In this document: piece after piece, positions 23,591-32,868 of the stretch
Position numbering within the stretch: the first letter of the stretch is position 1
How the letters are laid out: every line of letters begins with the position of its first letter
Source of the DNA: Sphingomonas lycopersici
GTDB taxonomy: Bacteria; Pseudomonadota; Alphaproteobacteria; Sphingomonadales; Sphingomonadaceae
DNA: 49,754 nucleotides
Reading direction: 5' to 3'
Assembly: GCF_026130605.1 (NCBI RefSeq)
Contig: NZ_JANFAU010000022.1
Span: forward strand, 1 to 49,754
Notes under the pieces: generated by a model
The model's database searches: none
What the model saw: the letters and a program-made list of their open reading frames with translations, nothing else
What the model was told of the DNA's origin: nothing
Made by a program: the position numbers and the translations under genes

Positions 23591-26527
23591 TCACCGGGTC
23601 CGCACGCGGAAGCCGACGCGGAAGGTGCGCCCGAGCAGGTCGCTATAGGTTGAATTGGCGGCCAGCCCGGTTTCGGGGAGGAGCATCGGCCCGGCATCGA
23701 ACAGGTTGGTGATGTTGAAGAACACTTCGCCGTCGCCCGGTTCCCGGATCGCGATCTTCGCGGTCAGGTTGAGATCGACGTAGAACGTCCCCTTGACGCG
23801 ATTGTTGTCATAGGTGGGGAATTGCGTGGTCGAGAGCGGGCAATTGGCCTGGCACTCGATCCCGCCGATATCGTAGCGTCCCGCGCTTACCCCACGCCCG
23901 ACCGCGGTGATCGAGAACAGCGAGGCGTCATAGGTCGCGTTGACGCGGTAGATCCATTTCGGCGTGCCGGTCTGGGTGCCGTTCACCCCGACGCTGTTGA
24001 GCGGCACGGTGCCGGGGATCCCCTGATCGATGATATTGTCGATATAGCGCGTCGCGATCCCGCGCAGCGTGAAGCTGTCGCCCTTGCCGATCGGCACGCG
24101 ATAAGAAGCGTCTATATCGATCCCGCGCACCAGCTGGCTGGTGAAATTGAACGGCTGCGCGCGGAACAGCAGATAGGGCGTGCCCGGCTGCGACAGCGGC
24201 GGTGGCGCGACCGAATAAGCGGCGCAATATTCCTGCCGCCCGTCGAAGCAGCGATTGATGATCTCCTGCGCGCTGAGCGTCCCGATCGCATCCTTCATCT
24301 TGATGCGGAAATAATCGACCGAGATGCTGAAGCCCGGCACGAAGCGCGGCGAGAAGACCGCGCCGATATTCAACGTATCGGCCTTTTCGGGCTTGAGGTT
24401 GAGGTTGCCGACGACGGTCGCCGAATAGGAATAGCGCGCCGGCCCCTTCGATGAATCGTTCTTGTCGTAGAAGGGATTGTTGACCGCATCGGTGTTCGCG
24501 GTGCCGGCCGAATAGAGCTCGGAGAGGTTGGGCGCGCGGATATCGCGCGATCGCGTCACGCGCAGCCGGATGTCGGGGATCGGTTGCCAGGTCGCGCCCG
24601 CCTTCCAGGTGGTTACATAGCCCGAGGTCGAATAATCGGTCGCGCGCACCGCGCCGTTGAATTCGAGCCCCAGCCCGAGCGGCACGACCGTCTCGAGATA
24701 GGCTTCCTTGACGTTATATTTGCCGGTGGTGGGCAGATAATTGCCCACCGACCACAGATTGGTCGTCCCGGTGGTGCTGACGATCGGCTGATATTGTGTC
24801 GGGACGGAGCCGCGGATGCTTTCCTCGCGATATTCGCCGCCGATCGACACGCTGACGTCGCCGGCCCAGGTCGCGAACGGCGCCAGCGCGAGGTTGGCGC
24901 CCGCCACCTTCTCCTCGATCACCTCGTCGCGATAGGGATTGCCGAGGACGTAGGAGATCGCCGCCGGATTGGCGACCCCGATGCCGAGCCGGTTGAGCGG
25001 CACGCAGGCGCGATCGTCATTGGCCGGATTGGTGTCGACGTTGACCGAGCAGACGATCGTGCCGGGAGCATAGCCGCCGGGGTTGCCCGCCTGCGCGAAG
25101 ACCGCGTTGGTGGCATTGTTCATCCGGCCGATGTTCATGATGTTGCGCAATTGCTCGCGCAGATCGGCGCGGCCGTACTGGCCGTAGACGTCCCAATGCG
25201 CCTTGCGCCCGAACGCCTCGAACTCGCCCTCCGCCCCGATCACGTAGCGCTGCACCTCGCGCTTGTTGTCGACCGCGCGGAACGGCAGGTCGGCGGCGGT
25301 GGTCGCCAGCGTCACGGTGTTGATGCCGGCCAATTGGCTGGCGCCGAGCGCGTTGATCAGAAAGGCGTTGTTCGCCTGCAGCGTGATCCCGGTCGACAGG
25401 TTGGGGCCGGCGTTGAAATAGACTTCCTGCCGGTTGTACGATCCTTCGAAGAACAATTCGACGCGCGGCGCGATCTCATAGCTCAGCCGCCCGAACACGC
25501 CCCAGCGATTGTCACGCGGGGCAAGGCCGATGCGGCGGCCCGAATCGTTGACCTGCCAGTCGCCGCCCTGCGTCAGCGTCGGCGGTGACGATCCGCCCGG
25601 CGAGGGGAAGGTCAGCGCGCCATATTGATAATGGTTCACCGACCCGCCTTGGCCGAAATAGATCCCGCGCAGGCGGTTGGCGACGCCGCCGCTCGATCCG
25701 GTGATCAGCCCCCCGGGGGTCGAATTGGCCGCGCCGACCTGGGTGCGGATCAGATAGCGCGGGGTGGTGCTGTTCGTGGTCCAATTGGGGTCCTGGATGC
25801 GGACATAGCCGGTCGCGTTCCAGTCGCGATCGACGTTGAAGATGCCGTCGGCATGCGCGACCTCTCCGTTGAGGATGATATGCCCGCGCCCGCCGGCGAA
25901 GGAGGTGCCGCCGGTGACATTGATCGAATAATTGCCGCCGTCGCCGTGCCCGGTGATGCCCGAATCCGCCGCGACCTTGAGCCCCTGGAACTTCTTGTTG
26001 AGGACGAAATTGACCACGCCCGCGACCGCGTCCGAGCCATAGGCCGCGGAGGCGCCGCCGGTGACGACATCGACCCGCTCGATCAGGGATTGCGGGATCG
26101 TGTTGACGTCGACCAGCCCGTTGATCGTCGACGCGACCGAGCGGCGCCCGTCGAGCAGCACCAGCGTGCGCATCTCGCCCAGATTGCGCAGGTTGAGCGC
26201 GTTGATCCCGGCCTGGCCGCTGCTCAGGTTGAGCCGCGAATTGGCCGGGCGGGTCGATCCGGCGAGCGACGGCAATTGGTTGACGAAATCGGCGACATTG
26301 TTCGACGGCGAGGAATTCTGGATATCCTCCAGCGTCATCACCGTCAGCGGGGTCGGCGCCTGGAAACCGTCGCGGATGATGCGCGAGCCGGTGACGACGA
26401 CATCCGAGGCGGCTTCATCGGGGGGTGCGGTCTGCGCCGCCGCCGTGCCGGCGATGGCCAGCGCGGTGAGGCTCGAAAAGGCGGCGAATCCGGCCCTGAA
26501 TTGGCCCAGCGTCCGTCCGAATGTCAT
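23591..26527 (-). CDS. TonB-dependent outer-membrane receptor 2
   Basis: The 978-aa TonB-dependent receptor has a signal peptide (residues 1-32, ending GTAAAQ). The TonB-box-like and plug region DVVVTGSRIIRDGFQAPTPLTVMTLEDI is followed by MRTLVLLDGRRSV and ASAAYGSDAVAGVVNFVLNKKF, then a long barrel. ATG 26527 is preceded by AAGGGGGGAT. The open frame continues upstream to 26719 but lacks a signal peptide there. It is divergent from the penicillin-acylase gene across 304 bp, which suggests co-regulation with the D-amino-acid cluster. A peptide or N-acyl-amino-acid substrate is an inference from this context. Confidence 0.93.
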   Translation of the reverse strand: MTFGRTLGQFRAGFAAFSSLTALAIAGTAAAQTAPPDEAASDVVVTGSRIIRDGFQAPTPLTVMTLEDIQNSSPSNNVADFVNQLPSLAGSTRPANSRLNLSSGQAGINALNLRNLGEMRTLVLLDGRRSVASTINGLVDVNTIPQSLIERVDVVTGGASAAYGSDAVAGVVNFVLNKKFQGLKVAADSGITGHGDGGNYSINVTGGTSFAGGRGHIILNGEVAHADGIFNVDRDWNATGYVRIQDPNWTTNSTTPRYLIRTQVGAANSTPGGLITGSSGGVANRLRGIYFGQGGSVNHYQYGALTFPSPGGSSPPTLTQGGDWQVNDSGRRIGLAPRDNRWGVFGRLSYEIAPRVELFFEGSYNRQEVYFNAGPNLSTGITLQANNAFLINALGASQLAGINTVTLATTAADLPFRAVDNKREVQRYVIGAEGEFEAFGRKAHWDVYGQYGRADLREQLRNIMNIGRMNNATNAVFAQAGNPGGYAPGTIVCSVNVDTNPANDDRACVPLNRLGIGVANPAAISYVLGNPYRDEVIEEKVAGANLALAPFATWAGDVSVSIGGEYREESIRGSVPTQYQPIVSTTGTTNLWSVGNYLPTTGKYNVKEAYLETVVPLGLGLEFNGAVRATDYSTSGYVTTWKAGATWQPIPDIRLRVTRSRDIRAPNLSELYSAGTANTDAVNNPFYDKNDSSKGPARYSYSATVVGNLNLKPEKADTLNIGAVFSPRFVPGFSISVDYFRIKMKDAIGTLSAQEIINRCFDGRQEYCAAYSVAPPPLSQPGTPYLLFRAQPFNFTSQLVRGIDIDASYRVPIGKGDSFTLRGIATRYIDNIIDQGIPGTVPLNSVGVNGTQTGTPKWIYRVNATYDASLFSITAVGRGVSAGRYDIGGIECQANCPLSTTQFPTYDNNRVKGTFYVDLNLTAKIAIREPGDGEVFFNITNLFDAGPMLLPETGLAANSTYSDLLGRTFRVGFRVRTR

Positions 26528-26831
26528 ATATCCCCCCTTATGTCCCTGCCGGTTTCCCGGATCGAAGGCCGCTTCCCTGCCGGCCTTCCGCGAAATGTTC
26601 GTCGTTATCGGGGGGCGCCATCTTCGGTGGCGGATTACCCCTATAATCAAGCGTGAGGGTGCCGGGCACCGCCGAGCAGCGTCAAGAGCGCGCGCGGTTC
26701 CTTTTGTTCGCGCGCCCATAATCTGCGTCTATGGCCTGGCTATAGATTGCGCCTATGGCTCGCCAAGCGCTTGCCATATGTCCTTCGAACAACACGGCAT
26801 TAGCCTGTGCCGACAGGTACGCCCGGGGGAT
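26528..26831. promoter_or_regulatory. 304-bp divergent promoter region with tandem repeat
   Basis: There is no gene in this gap between TonB receptor 2 and the acylase. It contains a direct repeat TCTGCGTCTATGGC (26722-26735) and ATTGCGCCTATGGC (26746-26759), start-to-start 24 bp, on the acylase side. Apart from the repeat, I see no clear -35/-10 pair. Confidence 0.4.
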
Positions 26832-29204
26832 ATGCCGATGTTGAATCGCCGTTCGTTTCTGCTCGGCTCGACCGCGATGCTGGCGCTGGTGCCTGTCGCG
26901 GCCGCGCGGACGGGGAGGGTGGATGTGTCCGGGCTGACTGCACCGATCGAGATCATCGACGATCCTTATGGCGTGCCGCATATTCGCGCCGCCTCGATCC
27001 CCGATGCCTATTTCGGGCAGGGCTATGTCGTCGCGCGCGACCGGCTGTTCCAGATCGATTTCTCGCACCGCCGCGAAATGGGGCTGATGGCCGAGGCGTT
27101 CGGGCGCGACTTCGCCGCGCATGACGCACGCGCGCGGCTGTTCCACTATCGCGGCGATCTCGATGCCGAGCTCGCCGCGGTGCCGGAGAAGGTGCTCGCC
27201 TGCGCGCGCGCCTATGTCGCCGGGATCAACGCGCGGATCGACGAAGTGCTGGCCGATCGCTCGCTGCTGCCGCTGGAATATGCCATTCTCGGGGTCCGCC
27301 CACTCAAATGGGATATCCGCGATCTCGTGCTGGCGCGCGGCGAGCGGATCAACAGCGCCGATGAGGAGGTGCGCCGCGCGCGGCTCGCGGCACTGGGGTT
27401 GCTCGATCTCGACGCGGTGATCGCGCCGCTGCGCCCGGCGTGGAAGATGACCGTTCCCGAGGGGCTCGACGTCGCGGCGGTGTCCGACGCCGATCTCGGG
27501 GTGTTCCGGCTCGGCGCGCTGCCGTTCGGGGCAATGGTGCTTCCGCAGGAGCCGAACGATCCCGATCCGGTCGGCGAGCGCGCCAACGGCGGCAGCAACG
27601 CCTGGACGGTCGCGCCGTCGCGGACGACGACCGGCCGCGCGATCCTCGCCAACGATCCGCATCTCGGGATCGGCGGGTTCGATCCGCGGCATGTCGCGCA
27701 TCTTTCGGCGCCGGGGCTCGATGTGATCGGCGGCGGGTCGCCGGGGCAGCCGGGGATCATGCAGGGGCACACCGATCGCTTCGCCTTCGGCCGCACCAAT
27801 TTCCACATCGACCAGCAGGATCTGTTCGTGCTGGAGCTCAACCCCGACGACCCCGAGCTCTATCGCCACGAGGGGAAATGGAAGAAGTTCGACCGCGTCG
27901 ATATCCATATCCCGGTGAAGGGCGGGGCGCCGGCGCCGTTCACCTTGCGCTTCGCCGCGCAGGGGCCGGTGATCGCGCATGATCCGGCGCGGCGCCGCGC
28001 CACCGCGCTCGCGGTGATCGACCTGCAGCCGGGGGGAAGTGACGCGTTCGCGATGATCGCGATCAACCTCGCGCGCGACTGGGCGGATCTGCGCAACGCT
28101 TTCCCGCTCCACCCCTCGCCGACCAATTTCCATTATGCCGATATCGAGGGCAACCACGGCTGGCAGGTGATCGGCTTCGTCCCCGTGCGGCGCAAGGGCG
28201 ACGGGTTGCTGCCGGTGCCGGGCGATGGGCGTTACGACTGGACCGGCCGGCGCGATTTCCGCGCGCTGCCGAGCGAATATAACCCGGCCAAGGGCTGGTT
28301 CGCCTCGGCCAACCAGAATAATCTGCCCCGCGATTGGCCGCGCGATCGCATCCCGGCCTTTTCGTTCAAGGATCCCTATCGCTACGAGCGGATCGCCGAC
28401 GTTCTGTCGGGGCAGCGCAAGCACAGCCTCGCCGACAGCATCGCGCTCCAGCACGACACCCTGTCGACCCCGGCGCGGCAATTGCTCGCGCTGCTCCCGG
28501 CGCGCGGCTCGGCCGGGGCGGCGCCCGCGCTGGCGATGTTGCGCGGCTGGGATGCGCGCGTCGATGCCGAAAGCGGCGCGGCGGCGCTGTTCGAGCTGTT
28601 GTGGCGCGAGCTCGGCAACCGGATGCTCGCGCTGATCGTCCCGGAAAGGGCGCGCGCGCTGGTCACCGAGATCGCGCCCTCGGTGCTGCTCGGGCTGCTC
28701 GCCGACCCCGACGCGCGGCTCGGTCCCGATCCCAAGGCGGCGCGCGACGCATTGTTCGACGCCGCGCTCGCCGCCGCCTGGAATGGGGCGCGCGAGAAGC
28801 TCGGCCCCGATCCGGCGGCGTGGCGCTGGGCAACCTTGCACCAGGTTCGGCTCGCGCATCCGCTGTCGCGCATCCCCGCGATCGCCAAGGCCTTCCCGCC
28901 GATCGAGGGCGAAGGGTCGGGTGGCGATTCCTATACCGTGATGGCGCGCTGGCTCCACGGCAACGCGGGCTGGCAGGTCAGCGGCGGGGCGAGCTATCTG
29001 CAGGTGATCGACGTCGGCGCGTGGGACAATTCGGTGATGCTCAACCTTCCCGGCCAGTCGAACGACCCGCGCTCGCCGCATTATCGAGACTTCTACCGGC
29101 CGTGGATCGCCGGCGCGATGCAGCCGATGCTGTTCAGCCGCGCCGCGGTCGACAAACATGCCGTCAGCCGTACGATGCTCAATCCGAAGGGGAAATCCGC
29201 ATGA
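26832..29204 (+). CDS. Penicillin-acylase-family N-terminal nucleophile hydrolase, Tat-exported
   Basis: The 790-aa precursor starts with a twin-arginine signal (LNRRSFLLGSTAMLALVPVAAA), so it is folded in the cytoplasm and exported. The family forms alpha and beta chains by autoprocessing and hydrolyses amide bonds of N-acylated compounds (beta-lactams, acyl-homoserine lactones, N-acyl amino acids). The small chain begins IEIIDDPYGVPHIRAASIPDAYFGQGYVVARDRLFQID. The nucleophile Ser is at about residue 255 in RANGGSNAWTV, which is also the expected cleavage site. NDPHLGIG and NFHYADIEGNHGWQVIGFVPVR are further conserved segments. The start is ATG 26832 after GGGGGAT. The stop overlaps the next gene's ATG (ATGA), which makes N-acyl-D-amino-acid release a natural guess at its job. 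Confidence 0.88.
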   Translation: MPMLNRRSFLLGSTAMLALVPVAAARTGRVDVSGLTAPIEIIDDPYGVPHIRAASIPDAYFGQGYVVARDRLFQIDFSHRREMGLMAEAFGRDFAAHDARARLFHYRGDLDAELAAVPEKVLACARAYVAGINARIDEVLADRSLLPLEYAILGVRPLKWDIRDLVLARGERINSADEEVRRARLAALGLLDLDAVIAPLRPAWKMTVPEGLDVAAVSDADLGVFRLGALPFGAMVLPQEPNDPDPVGERANGGSNAWTVAPSRTTTGRAILANDPHLGIGGFDPRHVAHLSAPGLDVIGGGSPGQPGIMQGHTDRFAFGRTNFHIDQQDLFVLELNPDDPELYRHEGKWKKFDRVDIHIPVKGGAPAPFTLRFAAQGPVIAHDPARRRATALAVIDLQPGGSDAFAMIAINLARDWADLRNAFPLHPSPTNFHYADIEGNHGWQVIGFVPVRRKGDGLLPVPGDGRYDWTGRRDFRALPSEYNPAKGWFASANQNNLPRDWPRDRIPAFSFKDPYRYERIADVLSGQRKHSLADSIALQHDTLSTPARQLLALLPARGSAGAAPALAMLRGWDARVDAESGAAALFELLWRELGNRMLALIVPERARALVTEIAPSVLLGLLADPDARLGPDPKAARDALFDAALAAAWNGAREKLGPDPAAWRWATLHQVRLAHPLSRIPAIAKAFPPIEGEGSGGDSYTVMARWLHGNAGWQVSGGASYLQVIDVGAWDNSVMLNLPGQSNDPRSPHYRDFYRPWIAGAMQPMLFSRAAVDKHAVSRTMLNPKGKSA

Positions 29205-30790
29205 AGGTCCGGTCGATCGCTGTGTTCACCGCGCTGGTCGCGCTCGCCGCGCCGGCGTGGGCGCAGCGCGCGGACGTGGTGATCCGCGGCGGGACGATCT
29301 ATTCGGGTGCGGATGCGCCGCCGATCACCGGCGATGTCGAGATCGCGGGCGATCGCATCGTCTATGTCGGGCCGGCGAGGGGCACCGCTGCGGCGCGGGT
29401 GATCGACGCCACGGGCAAGATCGTCGCCCCCGGCTTCATCGACGCGCATACCCACCCCGACACCTACATCCGTTCGCCCGATGCGACCGCGCGTCTCAAC
29501 CTGCCGTGGCTCGCGCAGGGCGTGTCGACGATCGTTACTGGGGTCGACGGCGGGGGCACCCCCGATGTCGCGGCGGACGCGCGCAAGCTGGAGGCGAGCC
29601 GGATCGGCACCAATGTCGTGCCGTTCGTCGGCTTCGGCGCGATCCGCGCGCGCGTGCTCGGCGCGGACGATCGCGCGCCGACCGCGGCCGAGCTGGGGCA
29701 GGAGAAAGCGCTCGCCGCAAAGGCGATGTGCGAAGGGGCTTATGGCCTTTCGACCGGCTTGTTCTACGCGCCGCAAAGCTATGCCAAGACCGAAGAGGTG
29801 ATCGCGGTCGCGCGCGAGGCGGGGCGTCGCGGCGGGATGTACGACACCCACCAGCGCGATGAATCGAGCTATACGATCGGCCTCCTCGCCTCGACCCGCG
29901 AGGCGATCGAGATCGGCCGTGCCGCCGGGATGCCGGTGCATTTCGCGCACCTCAAGGCGCTGGGCGTGGACCTCCAGGGCCAGGCGCCGCAGCTGATCGC
30001 GACGATCGAGGCCGCGCGCGCCGCAGGCCAGCAGGTGACCGCGGATCAATATCCCTGGCTCGCCTCGGGGACGAGCCTCGACGCCTCGCTCGTCCCGCGC
30101 TGGGCGGTCGACGGCGGCTATGCCAAGATGATCGCGCGGTTCGACGATGCCGCGACCTTGGCGCGGATCAAGGCCGAGATGCGTGACAATCTGCGCCGGC
30201 GCGGGGGCAAGGACTCGATCCTGTTGACCAGCGCGGATCAGCCGTGGACCGGCAAGACGCTCGGCGCGGTCGCGGCCGAATGGCAGGTCGATCCGATCGA
30301 TGCCGCGATCCGCATCCTGCGCGTCGCCGATGCCAAGGGCACCGAGCCGGCCGGCGCCGGGGTGGCGAGCTTCAACATGGCCGATCGCGACGTCGATCTG
30401 ATCATGCAGCAGAAATGGGTGGTGACGAGCTCCGACGGGTCCGACGGGCATCCGCGGCAATATGCCACCTTCCCGCAGAAATATCAGGTCTATGTCCGCG
30501 AGCGTAAGGTGATCTCGCTCGGCGATTTCATCCGCCGTTCGACCGGGCTGACCGCCGATCTCTACCGGCTCGACCGGCGCGGCTATCTACGCCCGTCCTA
30601 TTTCGCCGATGTCGTGGTGTTCGATCCGGTCGGTTACGCGCCGCGCGCGACCTATGTGAACCCGCGGGTGCCGAGCGTCGGGGTCGTCGCGCTGCTGGTC
30701 AACGGCCAGGTCGTGCTGGAAAATGGCGCGACGACCGGCGCCGCGCCCGGCCGCGCCCTGCTGCGCCCGCGCCCGACGCCGTGCGCATAG
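29201..30790 (+). CDS. N-acyl-D-amino-acid deacylase (D-aminoacylase family amidohydrolase)
   Basis: The 529-aa zinc amidohydrolase has an N-terminal signal peptide (KVRSIAVFTALVALAAPAWAQ), so it is periplasmic. It has the family layout: N-terminal beta region (ADVVIRGGTIYSGADAPPITGDVEIAGDRIVYVG), the metal motif HTHPD (His83 and His85), THQRDESSYTIGLL, VHFAHLKALG and TSSDGSDGHPRQYATF. The family releases D-amino acids from N-acyl derivatives. The start ATG 29201 overlaps the acylase stop (ATGA), so the two are co-translated. With dgcN/dgcA downstream it suggests processing of exogenous N-acyl-D-amino acids. Dihydroorotase/dipeptidase-like activity in this superfamily is the main alternative. 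Confidence 0.88.
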   Translation: MKVRSIAVFTALVALAAPAWAQRADVVIRGGTIYSGADAPPITGDVEIAGDRIVYVGPARGTAAARVIDATGKIVAPGFIDAHTHPDTYIRSPDATARLNLPWLAQGVSTIVTGVDGGGTPDVAADARKLEASRIGTNVVPFVGFGAIRARVLGADDRAPTAAELGQEKALAAKAMCEGAYGLSTGLFYAPQSYAKTEEVIAVAREAGRRGGMYDTHQRDESSYTIGLLASTREAIEIGRAAGMPVHFAHLKALGVDLQGQAPQLIATIEAARAAGQQVTADQYPWLASGTSLDASLVPRWAVDGGYAKMIARFDDAATLARIKAEMRDNLRRRGGKDSILLTSADQPWTGKTLGAVAAEWQVDPIDAAIRILRVADAKGTEPAGAGVASFNMADRDVDLIMQQKWVVTSSDGSDGHPRQYATFPQKYQVYVRERKVISLGDFIRRSTGLTADLYRLDRRGYLRPSYFADVVVFDPVGYAPRATYVNPRVPSVGVVALLVNGQVVLENGATTGAAPGRALLRPRPTPCA

Positions 30791-30880
30791 CCGGGCGTTA
30801 TAGGTCGCGGCGCAAGCGCGATTGGCGCAGCCGCGCGCCGCGGCCCAAGGAAAGCATCAGTCTTTTCCGCTAGGTGAGCG

Positions 30881-31918
30881 ATGATTCCGGCACCCTTTCT
30901 TCTCTATCTCGGCCATTCGGATGACGAGGTCGGCATCAAGACCTCGCGCGGTCTTGCGATCTTCCGCCCGCGGGATTGCGTCGGCGAATGGCGCCACGAC
31001 GGCAGCCCGTTGACGCTCGGCCTGCCGCGGATGAATGCGGCCGAGGCGCGTGCCGCGGGGGCGCAGACGTTGGTGCTCGGCATCGCCAATGCCGGCGGCC
31101 GGCTCTGCGAGGCGCTGATCGAGGATGCGCTGGCGGCGATCGCGACGGGGATGAACGTCGTCTCGGGGCTCCACCAGCGGCTGCGCGACGAGCCGCGGCT
31201 GGTGCGCGCCGCGGCCGAGACGGGGGTGACCCTGTTCGACGTGCGCGATCCGCCGGCGCATCTGCCGGTCGGCACCGGCAAGCGGCGCGCGGGCAATCGC
31301 CTGCTCACCGTCGGCACCGATTGTTCGGTCGGCAAGATGTACGCCACCCTGCTGCTGCAACAGGCGCTCCGCGCGCGCGGCGTCACCGCTGATTTCCGCG
31401 CAACCGGGCAGACCGGTATCCTGATCGCCGGCGAGGGCGTCCCGCTCGATGCGGTGGTGGCGGATTTCATCTCCGGTGCGATCGAAACGCTGAGCCCCGC
31501 GCGCGACGACGACGGCTGGGATCTGATCGAAGGGCAGGGATCGTTGTTCCACCCCTCGTTCGCCGGGGTCTCGACCGGGCTGCTCCACGGCGCGCAGCCG
31601 CGTGCGCTGCTGTTGTGCCACGATCCGTCGCGGGCGCATATGCGCGGGCTGCCGCATTACCAATTGCCCGATCTCGCCACCTGTCTGGAGGAAAACCTCC
31701 GCGTCGCGCGGCTGACCAGCCCCGATGTGCGCGCGGTGGGCGTCGCACTCAACACTGCCAAGCTCGACGATGCCGAGGCGCGGCGGCTGTGCGCGGCGAC
31801 CGCGGACGCGCTGGGCCTGCCGTGCACCGACCCTTATCGCTTCGGCGCCGATCCGATCGCTGACTGGATGCTGCAATGCTTCGAACCCTCCAAGCCACCC
31901 ATGACCGTTTCGCACTGA
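30881..31918 (+). CDS. dgcN: DUF1611 protein, DgcN-type D-glutamate N-acetyltransferase
   Basis: The 345-aa cytoplasmic protein has a C-terminal nucleotide-binding half (TVGTDCSVGKMYATLLLQQALRARG, a P-loop-like segment). FRATGQTGILIAGEGVPLDAVVADFISGAIE and DLIEGQGSLFHPSFAGVSTGLLHG follow, all hallmarks of DUF1611. In marine bacteria this family (DgcN) acetylates D-glutamate, the first step of a route via N-acetyl-D-glutamate to L-glutamate. ATG 30881 follows TAGGTGAGCG. The next gene dgcA overlaps it by 43 bp. The name is taken from the known DgcN/DgcA pair; direct substrate evidence cannot be had from sequence. Confidence 0.82.
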   Translation: MIPAPFLLYLGHSDDEVGIKTSRGLAIFRPRDCVGEWRHDGSPLTLGLPRMNAAEARAAGAQTLVLGIANAGGRLCEALIEDALAAIATGMNVVSGLHQRLRDEPRLVRAAAETGVTLFDVRDPPAHLPVGTGKRRAGNRLLTVGTDCSVGKMYATLLLQQALRARGVTADFRATGQTGILIAGEGVPLDAVVADFISGAIETLSPARDDDGWDLIEGQGSLFHPSFAGVSTGLLHGAQPRALLLCHDPSRAHMRGLPHYQLPDLATCLEENLRVARLTSPDVRAVGVALNTAKLDDAEARRLCAATADALGLPCTDPYRFGADPIADWMLQCFEPSKPPMTVSH

Positions 31919-32868
31919 AGACGCCGTTCCGTATCTCGCGCGGGGTGCGGACCGTTGCGGAGGTCATCACCGTCACCGTCGCGCAGGACGGATTCGTCGG
32001 ACGCGGCGAGGGCGTGCCCTATCCGCGCTATGGCGAAACGGTCGAAGGATCGCTGGCGGCGATCGCCGGGATCGCGCCGGCGATCGAGGCGGGGGCGACA
32101 CGCGTCGATCTCGCGACGCTGATGCCCGCGGGCGCGGCGCGCAATGCGGTCGACGACGCCTTGTGGGATCTCGAAGCGCGGCTTGCCGGCACCAGTGTCG
32201 CAGCGCTTGCCGGCCGCCCCGAACCGGCGCCGCTCGCCTCGGCGATCACGATCGGTATCGACACGCCCGAGGCGATGGCGCTCGTCGCGGCGCGCATCGC
32301 CGACGTGCCGTTACTCAAGGTGAAGGTCGCGCGCGAGGAAGCGCAGGCGCAGATCGCCGCAGTGCGCCGCGTCGCCCCGAAGCCCCGGCTGATTGTCGAT
32401 CCCAATGAAAGCTGGACGGTCGCCGATGTCGTTGCATGGCAGGGTTTCCTGGTCGAGCAACGTGTCGATCTGCTCGAGCAGCCGGTGCCGGCGGCGGCAG
32501 ATGCGGGGCTGGCCGGGATCGCATCGCGCATCCCGATCTGCGCCGATGAATCGCTGCATACCCGTGCCGACCTCGATGCGCTCGTCGGTCTTTACACGCA
32601 TGTTAATATCAAGCTCGACAAGGCCGGCGGCTTGACCGAGGCCCTTGCGCTCGCCGATGCAGCGCGGGGAAGGGGCTTTGGCCTGATGATTGGATGCATG
32701 CTCTGTTCGTCGCTCGGCATCGCGCCGGCGATGCTGCTCGCGGGGGAGGCGGATTTTGCCGACCTCGACGGGCCGTTGTGGCTCGCCGACGATCGTCCCG
32801 GCGGGGTGCGTGACGAAGGCGGGGTGCTGTTGCCGCCGCATCCGGGCTTCTGGGGCGCCCGCGCGTGA
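31876..32868 (+). CDS. dgcA: N-acetyl-D-glutamate racemase / dipeptide epimerase family (DgcA-type, enolase superfamily)
   Basis: The 330-aa enzyme has the muconate-lactonising/dipeptide-epimerase barrel. TPFRISRGVRTVAEVITVTV is the capping domain start, LLKVKVAREEAQAQIAAVRRVAPKPRLIVDPNESW carries the first catalytic Lys and metal Asp, and VDLLEQPVPA and IPICADESL hold metal-ligand acids. HVNIKLDKAGG holds the second catalytic Lys, and MIGCMLCSSLGIAPAMLLA the C-terminal loop. The reading frame overlaps dgcN by 43 bp, and no later start would keep the capping domain. The following symporter overlaps it (GTGA). The adjacency to DgcN favours N-acetyl-D-glutamate epimerisation; L-Ala-D/L-Glu epimerisation (YcjG role) is the alternative. 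Confidence 0.85.
   Translation: MLRTLQATHDRFALKTPFRISRGVRTVAEVITVTVAQDGFVGRGEGVPYPRYGETVEGSLAAIAGIAPAIEAGATRVDLATLMPAGAARNAVDDALWDLEARLAGTSVAALAGRPEPAPLASAITIGIDTPEAMALVAARIADVPLLKVKVAREEAQAQIAAVRRVAPKPRLIVDPNESWTVADVVAWQGFLVEQRVDLLEQPVPAAADAGLAGIASRIPICADESLHTRADLDALVGLYTHVNIKLDKAGGLTEALALADAARGRGFGLMIGCMLCSSLGIAPAMLLAGEADFADLDGPLWLADDRPGGVRDEGGVLLPPHPGFWGARA

Noticed and set aside
26682..29159. Long minus-strand frame (825 aa) antisense to the acylase gene.
   Set aside because: GC-skewed shadow of the acylase frame; no motifs, and the acylase has its Tat signal and Ser nucleophile.
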